64,000 bases of DNA from Dipylidium caninum (GCA_017562135.1 QEYB01001385.1:367284-431283), one strand, 5' to 3'. Shown: positions 22,195-35,370, counted from the first letter of the stretch. Program-made: numbers and translations. The notes: generated from the letters alone by a model not told the origin.

Positions 22195-25100
22195 GCGCCG
22201 CTGAGTCCGATCTCAGCGTCAGTGACAATCCCCGGCTTTCTCTCTGTGAATCTCCATCGCTGTCCCTGGCGTCGCAGCCTTCATATTTATGTTCCAGATT
22301 GCGGCGGGAGGCACAGCGAGCCGTCCCAGAAAGAACTCAAATGTCAGGAGATCGATCCGGAGCCAGAGTACCGTGTAGAAGAGGTGCTGGACAGTCTCGA
22401 AACGCCGAAATTGATTTCAGCTATGAAAGAAGAGAAGGAGGAATGCTTGCATTGCCATGGGCAACCAAAGGAAGAGTCCTCCAATACAAACAATGTAATC
22501 TGCCGAGTTGTTCCTCACCCCTACCAGGAGGAGACGGAAAGTGGAATGAACCTACGGCTTCAGATGTATCGTGTGGCAAATCAGTTGAGGCAGGAGAAGA
22601 ATCTCTTGCATGGTCGGATTACACCATTCAATCATACCAAGGTGAGTATTTACAGAGGTACATTTGTAAACTTGGAGTTATTCTGCGCATTTTTTGTAAT
22701 AGTCGAGAAGAACTGTGTGATCGAATTATTATCTTCCCTTTTATGAGCTATTTATATCTTCAGCTGACAATAGGACATTATTCCTATGCTTTTGCATTAT
22801 TCATTATTTTCTTATTGGGAATCAGTGTTTGAAAAGTACTGGCGAAGTTCATCTATGAAATTTGATCCACTACGAAGTACTTTATGCCTTTTTCCATCTG
22901 TTTCAAAGACTCCCTCCGAATTACATCCTGTTACTGTTCTCAAAATCTCCAATATTCAAAACCTTTATGTATTTTCTTGCTTTATCTCCTCAAATCGGTT
23001 TGGACAACTGGTTAATTGGGTGACCCTATGTATATTTATGAAAATTTAGCTAAATTTTGAACGCACAGATGAAGCGAAATGATGAAGGACTCAGTATTTC
23101 ATGTCTTCGTTTTCTCCTGTTCTTTTTTCTTTTACAATTGTCAAAACAGTCAAATACTGAATCTTACTAAAATGTTAGGCGTATATATTCAGCAGTAAGT
23201 ATATGAATCCCTTAAAAACGGAAGCATATGACAGACCTTATATCTTTATGTTTTGTGTTGCCATCAAAAACGAGAGTCATTTTCGAAGTCTTTGGGGATT
23301 TGCTCTTAATCTAGTTACGCTTCGTTTTATATAGGTCCTTATACTGTATCACCTTCTTTCAGTTTTGGCTTTCAAGTCTTTTTGTTTCCTAGTTATTTAT
23401 ACCTTTTTTACGTCAGATTTAGTAGCAAAAGTTTGGTCAACAAGATATTCTTCTGCTTGTCGAATGTCTTAGGAGGAAAAGTTTCATATTTAAGTGTTGC
23501 AGTCTCCTATCTTCCTCTGTAAAACCTACCACCCCAAATTTCACTCAATGTATTGTTACCTTGGTTCCTCTGCGCTATTGTCAATCCAATTTCACGAAAC
23601 ATATCTCACAAGATGATTGTTGCAACCTCAAATGTAAATCTCAAAAGGAACTTAGTGCTGCGTCATAAATAGTAGATGGTTGTCCTATTATTGCATTGGT
23701 TTGGGATGTTTTCACTCATGGTATTGTGATTGTCATAGGTGCAGAAATAATTGAAATGCACAATAGCCCGAAATGCGTTTGGTCTTACGTTCTGTGAAAT
23801 GTATATCTTTAAAGTATGTCATCCACTACACACTACTGTCAAATTATTTTATTAAAGACACAATTTTAGTAATATGCAGTGTTCAATTACCGAAGTTATT
23901 TATTTTTAAGGCGCTTTATTTGTTACATTGATCCTCTGAAAATTAGATATTATTTGAGCACTGCAGAAATTACGTCCATGAGGTAAAAAAGCCCTGTCTT
24001 GAAGAAAACGGAGCCCCCCATCTTATAGTTATACTTTAGATTCTGCGTTGCGCACTAGATTGGGTTCTTTTGGTGGCTCTAAAGATGTTTACGTACCAAT
24101 TTTCTGCTATTTTGTTGTTGACTCTCTAGACGAAATGAACAAATGTTTTGCTATATTTTGTTTATTTAGATATTGAGAAGTGTTTTCCCAACTCGATACG
24201 ATTTCGGTTAATTGGCGATATCTGTCTTCTTTATTAAAACTATTATTAAAAACGCTCTTTCATATCTTCAGATCCCAATCTACATACATTTCCAGACTAA
24301 CGGTGTCTATTTCCTTAAGGTCCATAAACTTTCTTAGTTTTGACCCGTTTTTTTGTTTAGCAGAGAGTTAATCTTTTTAGAGGGATGTTTGAAAGAAGGT
24401 TGCCGAAATTCCCTCTTTCCTCGAAGCCATATTTAATATAATGTATATTTTTGTTTAAATACTTTTTGAGACGAAAGCGACTGTTAACTTTTTATTTACC
24501 TCGAGTTTTTCGGATCTCTGCCGTATAATCTTTGTCCAATCCATCACAATATCGTTATTGTTATCCTACTCCTTAACTCACGTTACTAATCTTTTATAAA
24601 TTTGAACTAAAGTAAACCCAGAAACATGTGTATGAAAATGGATTTTTGAGATTTTCTCGATTATAACATGACTAACCATCCAAACATGTGGCATGAGCAA
24701 AAGGCTCGCCAGACCATAAGCATTGATGCCGTCACCATCATGCAGTGTTCCTGGCCCTCAGTGGTCGATGTTGTCTGAGTGGATCTTTATGGCAGGGGCG
24801 TGTCCATAACTCACTCACTCCTTCACCCACTCGCTGGTGCTGCGGTGTCTCGTCCAGCCGCCTAGCCATCCAACCAGGCATTTTATGACCGGACATTAAA
24901 AATTCACACACGAATGCGTGGACTAGTTGTTTTGACTGGCGGCTCAAACTGCATTCTTTTGCCTCCACTTATTCTCTTCACCCAACACACAGCACAATAT
25001 TGTGCTGTTTACTCTCTCCTTTCCTCCAAAACAATCGATTCTAGCAACTGCTTCTTTGGGGGCAAATAATCTCACTCGTAGAAAGTGTTGATTAGGTGAA

Positions 25101-28100
25101 TTTAATTCATGCTGAACGGATAATTGCCCTTCCACTATCGGAAAGGAGTACAATCCTAGCTATAATGATTTACCGTGCTCTAAAATAGGTGATCGGGGAG
25201 AATTGAGAGCTAAAAATAAAGAAAGCATGTCTGCAACCAACTCCGCCATCTACAATAATTTCCTTTGCTAATGAATGATGCCCTCTTTTTCGACAATCTC
25301 AATTTTGGTAAATTTTCTCACTGCATGAGTCTCCATGTCCTCAATATGGTCGTCTAATCTTCTTTCCTTTTTTTTTGTTTACTGTGAATAAGGTCGAATG
25401 AAAGTGAGAGTAACAATTTTGTGTGAATGGCATTAGCGGCCTTTGATTTGTGCCTCGCGCGGCAAATGCGCACGCGATGGCCGATAAGTAGAACGAAATG
25501 GTGTCGGTGGTCGGAGCGACGCAGAAACCTTTTGAAGCTCCAGCCGATGTTGACGACGTCCCATTTGAAGGACATATCTCTGCTCCATATGCGTTTGCAA
25601 TTGTGCCTGAGATTTGCCGTGATGAGACAGACTTGTACAGTCATCCTCGCTCTACCCGATGTTTGGATGGTTGCAATGCAATGTGGTTTTGAGTAGGGGG
25701 CTCTCCACTCGCCTGTTTCATCCACGATTAGTCTTCGCATTGTTAGCAGATCCACTTCCTAATTCGAGGATTATGACTTATGATTGACATTTACTTAAAG
25801 AAGATTTTTAAATCATTCTTACGTCTAACTGGATGTTACTCCCAAAGACCTCGAATAACAGTGGAAGCATCACAATGGGATGATTTGCCGTAAATGGTAC
25901 AGACATCTCTCATGCCTCGTAATCAGTGACGAAGTTGCACACACTGCTTATGTTCAGACCTCAATACTGTGGGCGTGTGAGTTATTAATGAAATCGGAAA
26001 GTGTATTGTTTCCTATTAAAATGTCACAAAATGTTATTTGAGTTAAACTACAAAGTCAAGAGATACTGAGGAAACGTGGGATGCGACCATAGCTATTTCT
26101 TGAACAGTATGCTTTTTACGATTTATGGGCAGTTGGAGAGTTATGTTGTTGATGTTATCTATAAAACTCTTTCAAGAGTAAATTACTTCCAATATAGATA
26201 AATTGGTACTGTGTTGAAACGTCAGATATCAAGCATTTTTTTCATAATGACTGTCTCCACTTCAAGTTGTTATTTGTCTTTTCAGACGAGATTGTGCAAG
26301 ATGGACGCTTAGGAAGGCATATTTGATATCCTTCTTCTTCCCTCCATTTATAATTTATAATTACAATTTTCTCGATTTCTCTAAGTTCTTGCACGTTTTC
26401 AAAACATTTTTACCGCAACGAAAGTGTTTCACCTTTTGGAATTGGTTTTTGATTGTTAAAAGTTAAAGACATTTTGTCCCTGAGGGTCGTTCAGCAAAAA
26501 GTATCTGTTAGATCTAATATTCCGTGTGATTTCCAGATCATTCAGCTTTCTTTGCTCCCTACAGACATCACTAATGATTAATCAAGTATTTTGTTACTAA
26601 CCTTTGAATTAATTCTCTCTTGTAATCTACAACCTTCCCTACATTTCCATCGATGAATTGGTGGGTGGTTGTCTGAACTTCCATTGTTAATCTGATTAGA
26701 TGAAAAATTCCTTTCTAGGCGAATAACCCTTGTATGAGTCTCGTTTGAGACGGTCCTTGAAAAAATGAGTCCATTAATGAGTTTGCCATTGCTGATACTG
26801 TACAGGCGGTGGAAAGCTGAAATGTGGCAACACATATCTCTACTAAATTTTTTTAACGCACAATTAGCCTTGAAAGAGGCTTCGATGGTTAGTCGCTCCT
26901 TTCAGATTAAGCAAGACTCAAGACGTGACAAGTTATGTGAGAAATGGGGAGAGGTCTGTGGTGGTATCCTCGTCGACACTCAAAACTGGAAGAACTGGCA
27001 AAGTACCTATTGTCGTTTACAATTAAAGATATTCCTCCTCATTATAATTCGGTTAACATCATGATAGTAGACACCAGCCCTGAGTTGGGCATTATTTTCG
27101 GTGTTTCACTGCTACAGGGACTAGTTCATGGACTTTCCGACCTCGAATTTTGTCAACATCGTATATATTTGCTACACCCATCCAACATTCTAACGGCGTC
27201 GTTACATTTCATTCCAATGCTTCATGCTTAAACACGGGAAAGTAAATATGCATGAAGTTCTTTAAATTACAATCGGTTTGCCATTACTAGACAAACGGAC
27301 TTCTAATATCATTGTGATATACATAATTCACGTGCTATACTCATACCTCCTATTTATTTACGGCAATTGTGTTGTACGTTGGGTTATTCCATAACCAAAT
27401 AACATGTTCCAAGTACTCTTAAAATAAGTGAAAACCCAACAAGGTCAGTTTTACATAGTCTTTCTTTATAATGCCTCTTTTCATCGAAATCGTAGAATAT
27501 TCTTACTTTTGACTTCTCCTATAATACTGTAACAGGGATTTATTCAAGGTAAGTCCAACGACCATACCGTGACGAAAAACAGGGCGTCGACTTGGCCATG
27601 AAGAGCCTATTGTGTTTGTTGTTGCCGTCCTGGCCTCCCAACCCAGGCCTGAGAGGCGGGACAGGCGTTCCAAGGAGGGGAGGCAGCGTAGGCGAGGGCA
27701 GAGGAGGGGGTCATTCTGTTTTCGACACTTTGGTGATAGCCCATCTGCCGATAATACGTGGGGGGTCGTTGTATCCATTTCAGCAGTTATATATTATAAC
27801 AAAACTGGCTCCCCTTTCTGTTTTTTGTCCAAGAAGCTGATGTTAAACTTTTTGTGGACCTTTTGATTTTCAACTCTTGTTCCGGAGGCTATTTGAAGAA
27901 CCCTCCATGTTTCTTTTTTCTGTGTGGAGAATTGAAAAACTCTCCTCATTTGTTTGCATTTCTTCCCAGTGGCTGGTCCAAGTCCTTACTGAAATAGTGA
28001 ATAGTTTTCCACACTTCACATTTTGGAGTTTTGTACTTTGGGAGGTCATCCAGAATCCTTAATCCGTCAATGCATTTAACTCTAGATTTGTGCCATTTAG

Positions 28101-28773
28101 AAACCCTAATCTGAACTTTTCTATTCGGAGTCTTGAATGGATTAGTAATTTGCAGAGAAATGTGTCTTAAACTTATTATGCCTCAGGTGTTACATCACTA
28201 GTTTCATGGATTTTTAAAGCAAAAATACAGTGACCAAAGGCTACACTTGCTTCAATTTGAAATAAAAGTTTCAGAGTCGAAGTGATTTATTTGGAAAACG
28301 TGTTGTTATTAAAATCGTTCAGAACTAATAGTCACGAGAAAGATCACAGGCTGACTTTGCTTATTAAAAACGGTGCGCAATTCAGTTTCAACGTCTCACT
28401 ATCTAGGTTCCAATAGTATACTAGGTAGAATTCACTAACTGTGGTCGTCAAAGCAGGGTAATTTATCCTATATGTATTTTATTTTAACATTTCTTTACCC
28501 TTTACTTTCAGTTCATGGAGACCGAGGACGAGACGACTTCAGTGAAACAACGCTTCGGTAAGGAATCTTCAGTTGAGGTAAAGAAGATGAAATCTACCCT
28601 AGAGACCTCCATGCCCATATTAGGATGTTTAAAAAAATACTGTCGACGAAGACGTATCCTTTTTACGCTTGTAAAAGTGGTAAAACAGCACTATAACCAT
28701 GCCTCTCTTTCCTTTAGATGGTTCAGGATATTTCATTCCATTGATTCACTCACAACTTGACTTTCCATGCTAA
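22195..28773 (+). CDS. Unrecognised 3' exons (alternative end of the CP110-like gene, or separate gene)
   Basis: Three exons fit: 22195-22641, 28512-28557 and 28718-28773, with donors GTGAGT and GTAAGG and clear pyrimidine-rich AG acceptors. The joined end reads NHTK, FMETEDETTSVKQRF, DGSGYFIPLIHSQLDFPC and stops at TAA. The first exon starts in one frame (LSVSDNPRLSLCESPSLSL) that joins in phase to a donor at 22132 of the preceding exon, but its second half is convincing only in another frame (EIDPEPEYRVEEVLDSLETP onward). One extra base near GTCCCAG at 22322-22328 would explain the switch. It contains a CLHCHG motif but no domain I know. The 5.9 kb intron holds a repeat copy at 27543. Function unknown. 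Confidence 0.45.
24705..24975 (-). repeat. Possible mobile repeat of atypical composition
   Basis: This stretch is GC-balanced within an AT-rich intron and carries short internal echoes (CACTCACTC and CACCCACTCGCT). That is typical of short interspersed elements, but I find no poly(A) tail, target duplication or box A/B pair, and no second clear copy in the window. Offered as a candidate only. Confidence 0.25.
27543..27846 (+). repeat. Interspersed repeat, copy 1 of an inverted pair
   Basis: About 300 bases match the reverse complement of 33063-33357 at high identity. Shared blocks include GTAAGTCCAAC, AAAACAGGGCGTCGACTTGG, TGTTTGTTGTTGCCGTCCTG, GAGAGGCGGGACAGGCGTTC, GATAGCCCATCTGCCG and CCAAGAAGCTGA. 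Both copies begin and end at corresponding points, so it is a discrete element. Both can be read as a short frame starting MAMKSLLCLLLPSWP, but the frames diverge after about 30 residues, so coding is doubtful. The family is not recognised. Confidence 0.8.
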
Positions 28774-31700
28774 CGGGGGGCTGGGGAAGGGGAGAGAAGT
28801 CATGAGGATTAAAAGGTCAAATTTTCACGGGCATTTGGCAATATGCATTCGTGGGGAGGTAGTGGATTAACCTCATTCTTTAACAGTGCCGATGGAATCA
28901 CTAAGTTCTGTGCTCCATGTAGTTGTGTTGAAACATTCACTGGCTGCATTATGTGGGGTCTTTCTAGTTAATCCCATACAGCAACTTTCCACACTTCTTT
29001 GATTATTCTACCTCCATTGAAATTCGGTAATAATTGGGACGGCTTTCAATAACTTAGCAATTCTTTCCCACTTGGTACAATCCTTCATGAAATGCCTTTT
29101 TTTGTCGCCTAAGTATACGAGATTGCACCATGGTTGCCGCTGCCAGAAATGACTTGAACGGGATGTCGCGTCAGCGATTTGCTGCTGGAAAGTGGGAAAT
29201 TTGAATTATACGAAAAGTTAAAATTTCGTTCTGAAAATGAATTCTGTTGCCTCTCATTCTAGACGAACATGGCGAATGGAAAGTGGATCCACCCTTGCCA
29301 TCGAGATGTGCCGCCAAGACACCTTGTTGCCGACGTGTACATCAACGTCGAAAAACGACTAGTGGCGTTCTGATCGCCTTCGGACAGGAAATTTGAGGAA
29401 AAATAAAAGAGCACCAAATCGCTTACCCATGCTATTTGATTTTTCTGCTCATTGACCCTGCTTTCCTCTTGCTCGTGGCTGGGTGCCAATGGGAACAATT
29501 AAAAAATTGCGTTTCTTTAAGCCTCTGCTTCTGGTTGCGAGGACTTTTATGGTAGCTCATAACAACTTCGTAAGATATGTTTAAATAAAACTTTTCATTT
29601 GGAAGATGGTCTGTGTCCTCGATACTCTGCATTATTTTCATTTTACGTGAGACCAACTTTTATGATCGTTCCTTTGACCGAACCGTTTCGCTTGAGTCGT
29701 AATAATATCCCACCTCCTACACTCCAGCGTCTACCTTTATGTGATTTAAAAGCAACTTTATTTTCCTTTTTATTGAGATATATGTTAGCTTCCCATTGAC
29801 GTCATTGGGCACACACGCACGCACACACACACAGTGTGGCTTGTCTTCACACAGTCTAACTGCGTATCACTCATTTCTTTTCCCGCCTCCATTATTGAGT
29901 ATCGAAGCTTGGTTTTTATTTATATTTTCATGGTTTGTCTTTAATTGTTTCTTCCCTTGACGCCTCTAATTGACTCAACTCCCGTCTAACCAACAACTGG
30001 CCGTTATTGTAGAACCTGTAAATGCAATAGTAGAACTTTTAGGCCTTTATATCTAGCAACTTGGATAGATAACCATGGCATTATGTATGCAGAAAGGAAA
30101 TCATTCAACAGAAGTTCGAAATCTTCAAAGTGAAAACACCAGAGTGGGTTGGGCAAAAAACTGTCGTGAGTTCCTTGGCTAACAGGCCGTAGCTTTGGCT
30201 ACTACTGTTGCGAAAAAGACATTCGAGTAGACGAAAATAGAGGCAGTTAATTTTGATGTAAATGGTGGCTGGGTGGAAGTTGGGCCAAAAAACCAATTTG
30301 CTTATTCTCCCCACGGTGCACTGTGCCCCATCTACTTTTAACCCTTTTTTTTATTCTCATTACTTATGTTAGATAACAAGTGCAATCTCAGCATTTTGGT
30401 TCACTGCCCTTATTTTGAGTCTGTGGTGTCGCTATTCTTTCCCCCGAAGTTCTCTCTGAGTCAACTAGGTTGGAATACTTTTTATCCTGAAGACTAAAAC
30501 AAAGTTGACACAATAGAGAAGTAGCAATTAAAGTAAATATTGTGAAGCCAGTGGAGGAATGAGGACTGGAGGGCCGCATACGCTTGAGTAAGTGCTGTTC
30601 CATAGTCGAGAGGCTATAAACCCCATCCAAGAGTATTAATTAATTAAAGAAGTGAGGTCGGACAGGCTCCAACAACGACCTAGTGACCAACGCATGGCGA
30701 TATGCCCTCTTTCGTTGAGTACTTTGTTCTACTTATATCCTACAACAATCTACATCGTTCCAATTAATGACATCCCTTAAGTGTCTCAACATTTCTGACT
30801 TGATTCATATTTTTCGAGAGAATCGGTCTTTCCCGCTACCCGCTACTCAAACATTGTGAATAACACGAGCTAATCAGGATGCATATTTCTCCGAAAGTGT
30901 GTCAATTCTTTATAAATTAGTCTTTTTCCACCTCTTATTAAGCTTCACGAAAGTTACTTTGAAATAATTACCATGGAGAAGCGCAAACTTTATTTTTGCT
31001 TCCCCGTTAAAAGGTCATTATTATTGGTATTATTATTATGGACTTGGTGTAGTGTGTCAACCTCGTTGGGAAGTTTCGATAGTAGGCTCCCGAGGGCAGA
31101 CAATGTGGTCTGGATTTCGGTAGCTTCATACGTGTCGGGAGCTGACATTGACAGGAGGGTGTGTTTATGCTGATTCTACCAACATCTTGTCGATGCCTGT
31201 TTGTACAATCACGGTCCTGTTGCTCGTCAATGCGTCGCGTTATGGATTTCAACCAGGCTCGGCGGGTGCTTCGCCTCGAGTGTGTGGCGTTCCTCGGTGA
31301 ACCGCACCAAGCGGGCTGGTGCTCTATGGGTGCGAGTTAGACATCCAAATGGCGCTGAAGTGGACAGCGGTGGGAGGGCGAGTTTATTTATGGGGTGAGA
31401 AGTGTCGTCATCTTGCATCCTCCTTGTTTAAGGGATGAATCACATCTGTGGAACCGTTGCTTATTCTGCCACGGGGCGAGAAATAAAATTGAAAGCGGTT
31501 AAATTGTCGGAGGCAATTGAGCCGCAATGATCCCCATTTACTCGTGTAGTTCCGAGGTCTTTATCGTTTTGGAAAAGCCTTTTGATCACTAGCAGTAACC
31601 ACACCCTGTCTCCTGCGAGTTTAGCTTTAAAAATATGAAAATCTTCGTCACCCGTGTGTTTGCATTTACTAAGGGGAATTCCCGTGAATCTCGCGGTCGA

Positions 31701-33062
31701 GATGTTGGCGTTGCACCCAGTAATTTTGGGGTCTTAACGCTGACCCAGAGGTGACCTGCACATCCTGACCTCATTAGCGTATCCTTCGCCCCAGGCTCCG
31801 GTAATTACCTATACATCTTCAACCGTGAAATTTCATTAAGGAAAACTCTATTCCTCGGCTCAGTTACAACTAATTAATTGTTAATTAGAACTACAAAGCA
31901 TAAAAACATTTTGAACTATTTTAAGTTTTTACCACTGCAACGGTTTAGCTGCAGCCAATCACCTTTCAGCAAAATTTATTGCAAGGCTGTCGAGACACTT
32001 AATTTTTTAGAACTTCAAATAAAGTGCCTCTTTATCCTCACCATCTGTCGCAGCAAAGCGGTCTGACCTTTGAACTGGCAACACCAAAGACATCCCCATT
32101 TATCTGCAGATTTCTTCAGCAAGTGAAAATTTCAAAATTTAAATTATCTCAACCCCGTCTTATCTGCCCGCACACAATTTAGAGAAATCGAATTAGCCGC
32201 ATTCACACGCGGATAATATGATTGGTGGATTTGTGGAATTGTGTGTGTTTGGCTGTTGTTATTATTAGCTTGTTGGGTCGGTGTGCTCTTTGATCATCCT
32301 CTTGCGTGCATCGTCGCGTTTAATTACTGCCCAACATGTTCCTCTGTGGGGCGATTTCGCGCTCCGTGAAGTAGGCTGTTTGTAAAGAAAAAATCTGTAG
32401 TTTATCTTTTGCCAAAAGGCAAAGTTAACATTGGCTGACCGGAAAGCGGAACAAATGGCATCTGGGAAAGTGAGGTCATGTCGTTGAAGTTGGAACAAGG
32501 AGTCGGCTTCGGTGGCATTTTTGTAAATATTTTGACCATCACCGCTTCAATGTCCTCAAAAACAGGTCGAACCAGCGCACGAAATGTCAATGTGTGTGTG
32601 TGTGAAGCAATTTTCTCAGCGTGAATTTTCACATTTTATTTCTATTTCCAGCTATTCACTAAAGAAAACCGGAGTTAATGGACAGTTAAAGCAGCCTTAC
32701 ATGACTGACAGACTGACCGAGAGATGAGGCAATCTTTACCATCGAAATGTCTTAATTCCGCGACTCCCTCTTGAGGTGCTTTTAGCGTTTGCTTTAACAT
32801 CATGACATCATTGAAGGCTTAACATCGTTAAAGTAAAATGAAGTGGATATAAAAGTAAGTACACATCCCACTTCGGAAAACCTTTTATTTCCCCCTACTC
32901 GGCAGTAAAGCTGGTCGAATGAGTTAATGTTCCACCTCCCGCGTCAAATCGAGTCTCTCGCCACCCCTCCGAGCTCCAAGGTGACAAGGCCTTTCGCAAG
33001 GCGAAATGGAGGATATTTGGGATCTAACAAATAGCGGGCTCTTTCCTTTCCCTATAAACGCT
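28774..33062. other. Intergenic, no gene recognised
   Basis: I found only short frames without motifs. The stretch includes a CA-rich microsatellite at about 29810-29834. Composition varies between AT-rich parts and GC-balanced blocks (for example around 31200-31400), which may be old insertions. Confidence 0.5.
29810..29834 (+). repeat. CA-rich microsatellite
   Basis: An imperfect run of CA with GCAC interruptions, seen directly in the sequence. Confidence 0.85.
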
Positions 33063-33357
33063 TTAATGTCAGCTTCTTGGGAAAAAAGTGACATGGGTAG
33101 TCAGTGTTTTTAAGGTTGAATCAACTGACGAAATGGACACAACGACCCCCCGCATATCACCGGCAGATGGGCTATCCCCAGACGGTGGAAAACAAAGTGA
33201 CTCTCCCCCGCTTCCTTCGCCTCCCCTCCTTGGAACGCCTGTCCCGCCTCTCATGCGCGGGTTGAGAGGCCAGGACGGCAACAACAAACAAAGTAGGCTT
33301 TTCATGGCCAAGTCGACGCCCTGTTTTCCGTCATGGTATGGTTGTTGGACTTACTTT
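33063..33357 (-). repeat. Interspersed repeat, copy 2 of an inverted pair
   Basis: This is the reverse-complement partner of 27543-27846, about 5.2 kb away in opposite orientation. The two could pair as a long stem. Differences are scattered substitutions and small gaps, so the copies are not recent. A weaker, third match may lie at about 61030-61165 on the minus strand, sharing GAG.CTC.TCTGTTTATTGTTACCGTC and GAGAGGCG. Confidence 0.8.
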
Positions 33358-34464
33358 GGAAGTGCAACTTGTAGGGGAAAGCCGACAATTCCGTTGATCT
33401 CCTCCTCACTGGACACTTTCCCTCTTACCGATCTTCAGGTATTTCCTAGAATCCAGTTTCACGGAACCACAACGTGATAGTCAAGTTGCAATTTTCGTCA
33501 AGTGAATAATGATGCCCCCAATACAAGGTTAAAGTCCTCCGAAAGGAGCGAATTATTGTGAGACTTTGAAATAGAGTGGCTAGGGATGACGGCTACGGGA
33601 ATGTCGTGGCAGGACTGTGCTTCCGCGGATGTAGAATTGTCGACCATCCAAAAAACTAACGGGTGGATCTTCTTCCCCCAAGTTGAATGTAGTGCCCATT
33701 ATGAAAATCATTTGATTACAATCCTGAGTAAATCGTTGCCACGCATATAAGACTGTTCTTAGAAGATATGAAATGCCTTATTTCATAAAATATCTGTGAA
33801 TCTCCGCATATCTTCTGCGTTGGAAACTATGAAACGGGTGTTTTTCTTCGGTTTGTGTTCAATTACGACTGAGAGAGATACATTTTGATTTTATAAATGT
33901 AAAGAAAATTCTTCTAATGTGTTTCCAAAATTTTTCCCGCTTTCGTATCGCAACAAAACGCCATTGACATCTACTTGTCTTGTACCAGTTCAAATTGCAT
34001 TAAGGCGCAGCTTCTCAAGCCTCAAGAAACATTAATGAGGCATTTGAAAATGGTTAATTAATGGAAAAAAAAGATAATAATTTGCTTGCCTTTGGTTTCG
34101 AGAATTTCGTTCCGACAATTTGAGTATGTTTAAGGAGTCTCGAGGACGACCGCCGGTCATTTTCGTTAACGAGGCGTAATTAAGGACGTCTGACTACAAT
34201 AAAATGGTGAAGTGAAAAATTGGACTCATTCTGTCTGTCGGAAGAACAACTGGCGCGACTGCAAATGGTCGACAGACCGCAAGAGCAAATGCGCATTTTC
34301 GTTGTTCCCTTCGCAATGCACCCTTGGCGTCGTCCTGACAGCAGATCATCACCTCGTCACTTCTGACAGTAGGTGGACTTTGTATGTTGATTGAAGATGA
34401 TGAGGCAAAAGGGGAGAAGGGGAATAGACGTTTAGGGCACACCCAAAGCCGAAATTTCATCAAA

Positions 34465-34495
34465 AGAGAGAGAGAGTGTGTGTGTGTGTGTGTGT
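34465..34495 (+). repeat. (GA)n(TG)n microsatellite
   Basis: A compound dinucleotide run, GA repeats passing directly into TG repeats, inserted within duplicated segment copy 2 and absent from copy 1. Confidence 0.9.
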
Positions 34496-34738
34496 TCAGC
34501 AAATGGCGGAATTCCCACGGAGTGAGCATCCATTATTCCTTCCTGCCTACAACCGGGCGAGGCCATAACAGCGGCGGAGTCCCATTGCTGTGAAATTGAT
34601 GTCGTGAGTCGGGAGGCAACTTGTGAGGAGAAAACAGCCAGCATTGCTCAAAATTACTGCACGGCGACCACATAAAGCCTCAATCACTGTTGACAAATGA
34701 AAAAACTTCTCTACAATGTGACATTTTATTACATCCTT

Positions 34739-34763
34739 GACAGACAGACAGACAGACAGACAG
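34739..34763 (+). repeat. (GACA)n microsatellite
   Basis: About six GACA units in a row at the left edge of the internally duplicated block of segment copy 2. A single-unit relative (CTGACAGACAG) precedes the second copy of that block near 35122. Confidence 0.9.
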
Positions 34764-35370
34764 GCGCTATTTCTCCGTCCGATTATTGCCTTTTTCGCCC
34801 CATATCCCATGTCCATTTCATGGTTTCCAACCCAAAAGTAACCCCGATGGGGTACGGAAGAGGCCGCTCGGCTCTATACAGCGGCAACGAATGGACCTCC
34901 CCGATGTCGGGAGACCAAATCCGCCGGCGTCCTCGGGGCTTTGAGGGACTCCGAAAGCCACTTTCTTCTCTCCAGAGACACGGCATAAACTCGGGACAGT
35001 ACAAAGCCCCCAAAGACCCAATGGAACATGGAGAATTGTTCATCTGAGTGTCAGGAGATTTGGCCACTCTTCAAAGTCGGTAAACAAGTTGTGTGCTGGT
35101 CCTTTGTCGGAGACCGGCGGGCTGACAGACAGCCGGTATTTCTCCGACCGATCATTAGCGTTTTCGCAATTACGCATTATTTCTAATAGTAAATAAGAAT
35201 ACAACAGCCAAAATGATATTGTAAGACTGAATGGCTCAGTAACTCACAAAGACATACATGACTTTCTCCATTATTGGCAGAAATTCGTAGATGCAAATGT
35301 AAATTCTTACGATTGAATATAATAGATAGGGTGTCGCATCCCGCCCATTTCATAATTTCCAACCTAATAT

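Larger units (their letters stand above)
22642..28511 (+). other. Long AT-rich intron or intergenic stretch
   Basis: Between the last well-supported exons I see no further coding sequence. It holds the mobile-repeat copy at 27543-27846 and a stretch at about 24700-24970 whose base composition is less AT-rich than its surroundings. The frame open at 25354-25755 on the minus strand has no recognisable motif. Confidence 0.5.
33830..35370 (+). repeat. Diverged duplicated segment, copy 2
   Basis: This is the direct-orientation partner of 3745-4700. It is longer because of an extra internal block: the piece GG.ATTTCTCCG.CCGAT.ATT.. TTTTCGC occurs twice, at about 34762-34797 and 35133-35170. The piece CATTTCAT..TTTCCAACC also occurs twice, at about 34815-34834 and 35346-35364. 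This indicates an internal tandem duplication after the two copies separated. Simple-sequence runs (GA, TG, GACA) lie inside it. Confidence 0.65.

Noticed and set aside
25354..25755. 133-residue minus-strand frame in the long intron
   Set aside because: I looked for reverse transcriptase, integrase and transposase motifs and found none; probably chance or an unrecognisable relic.
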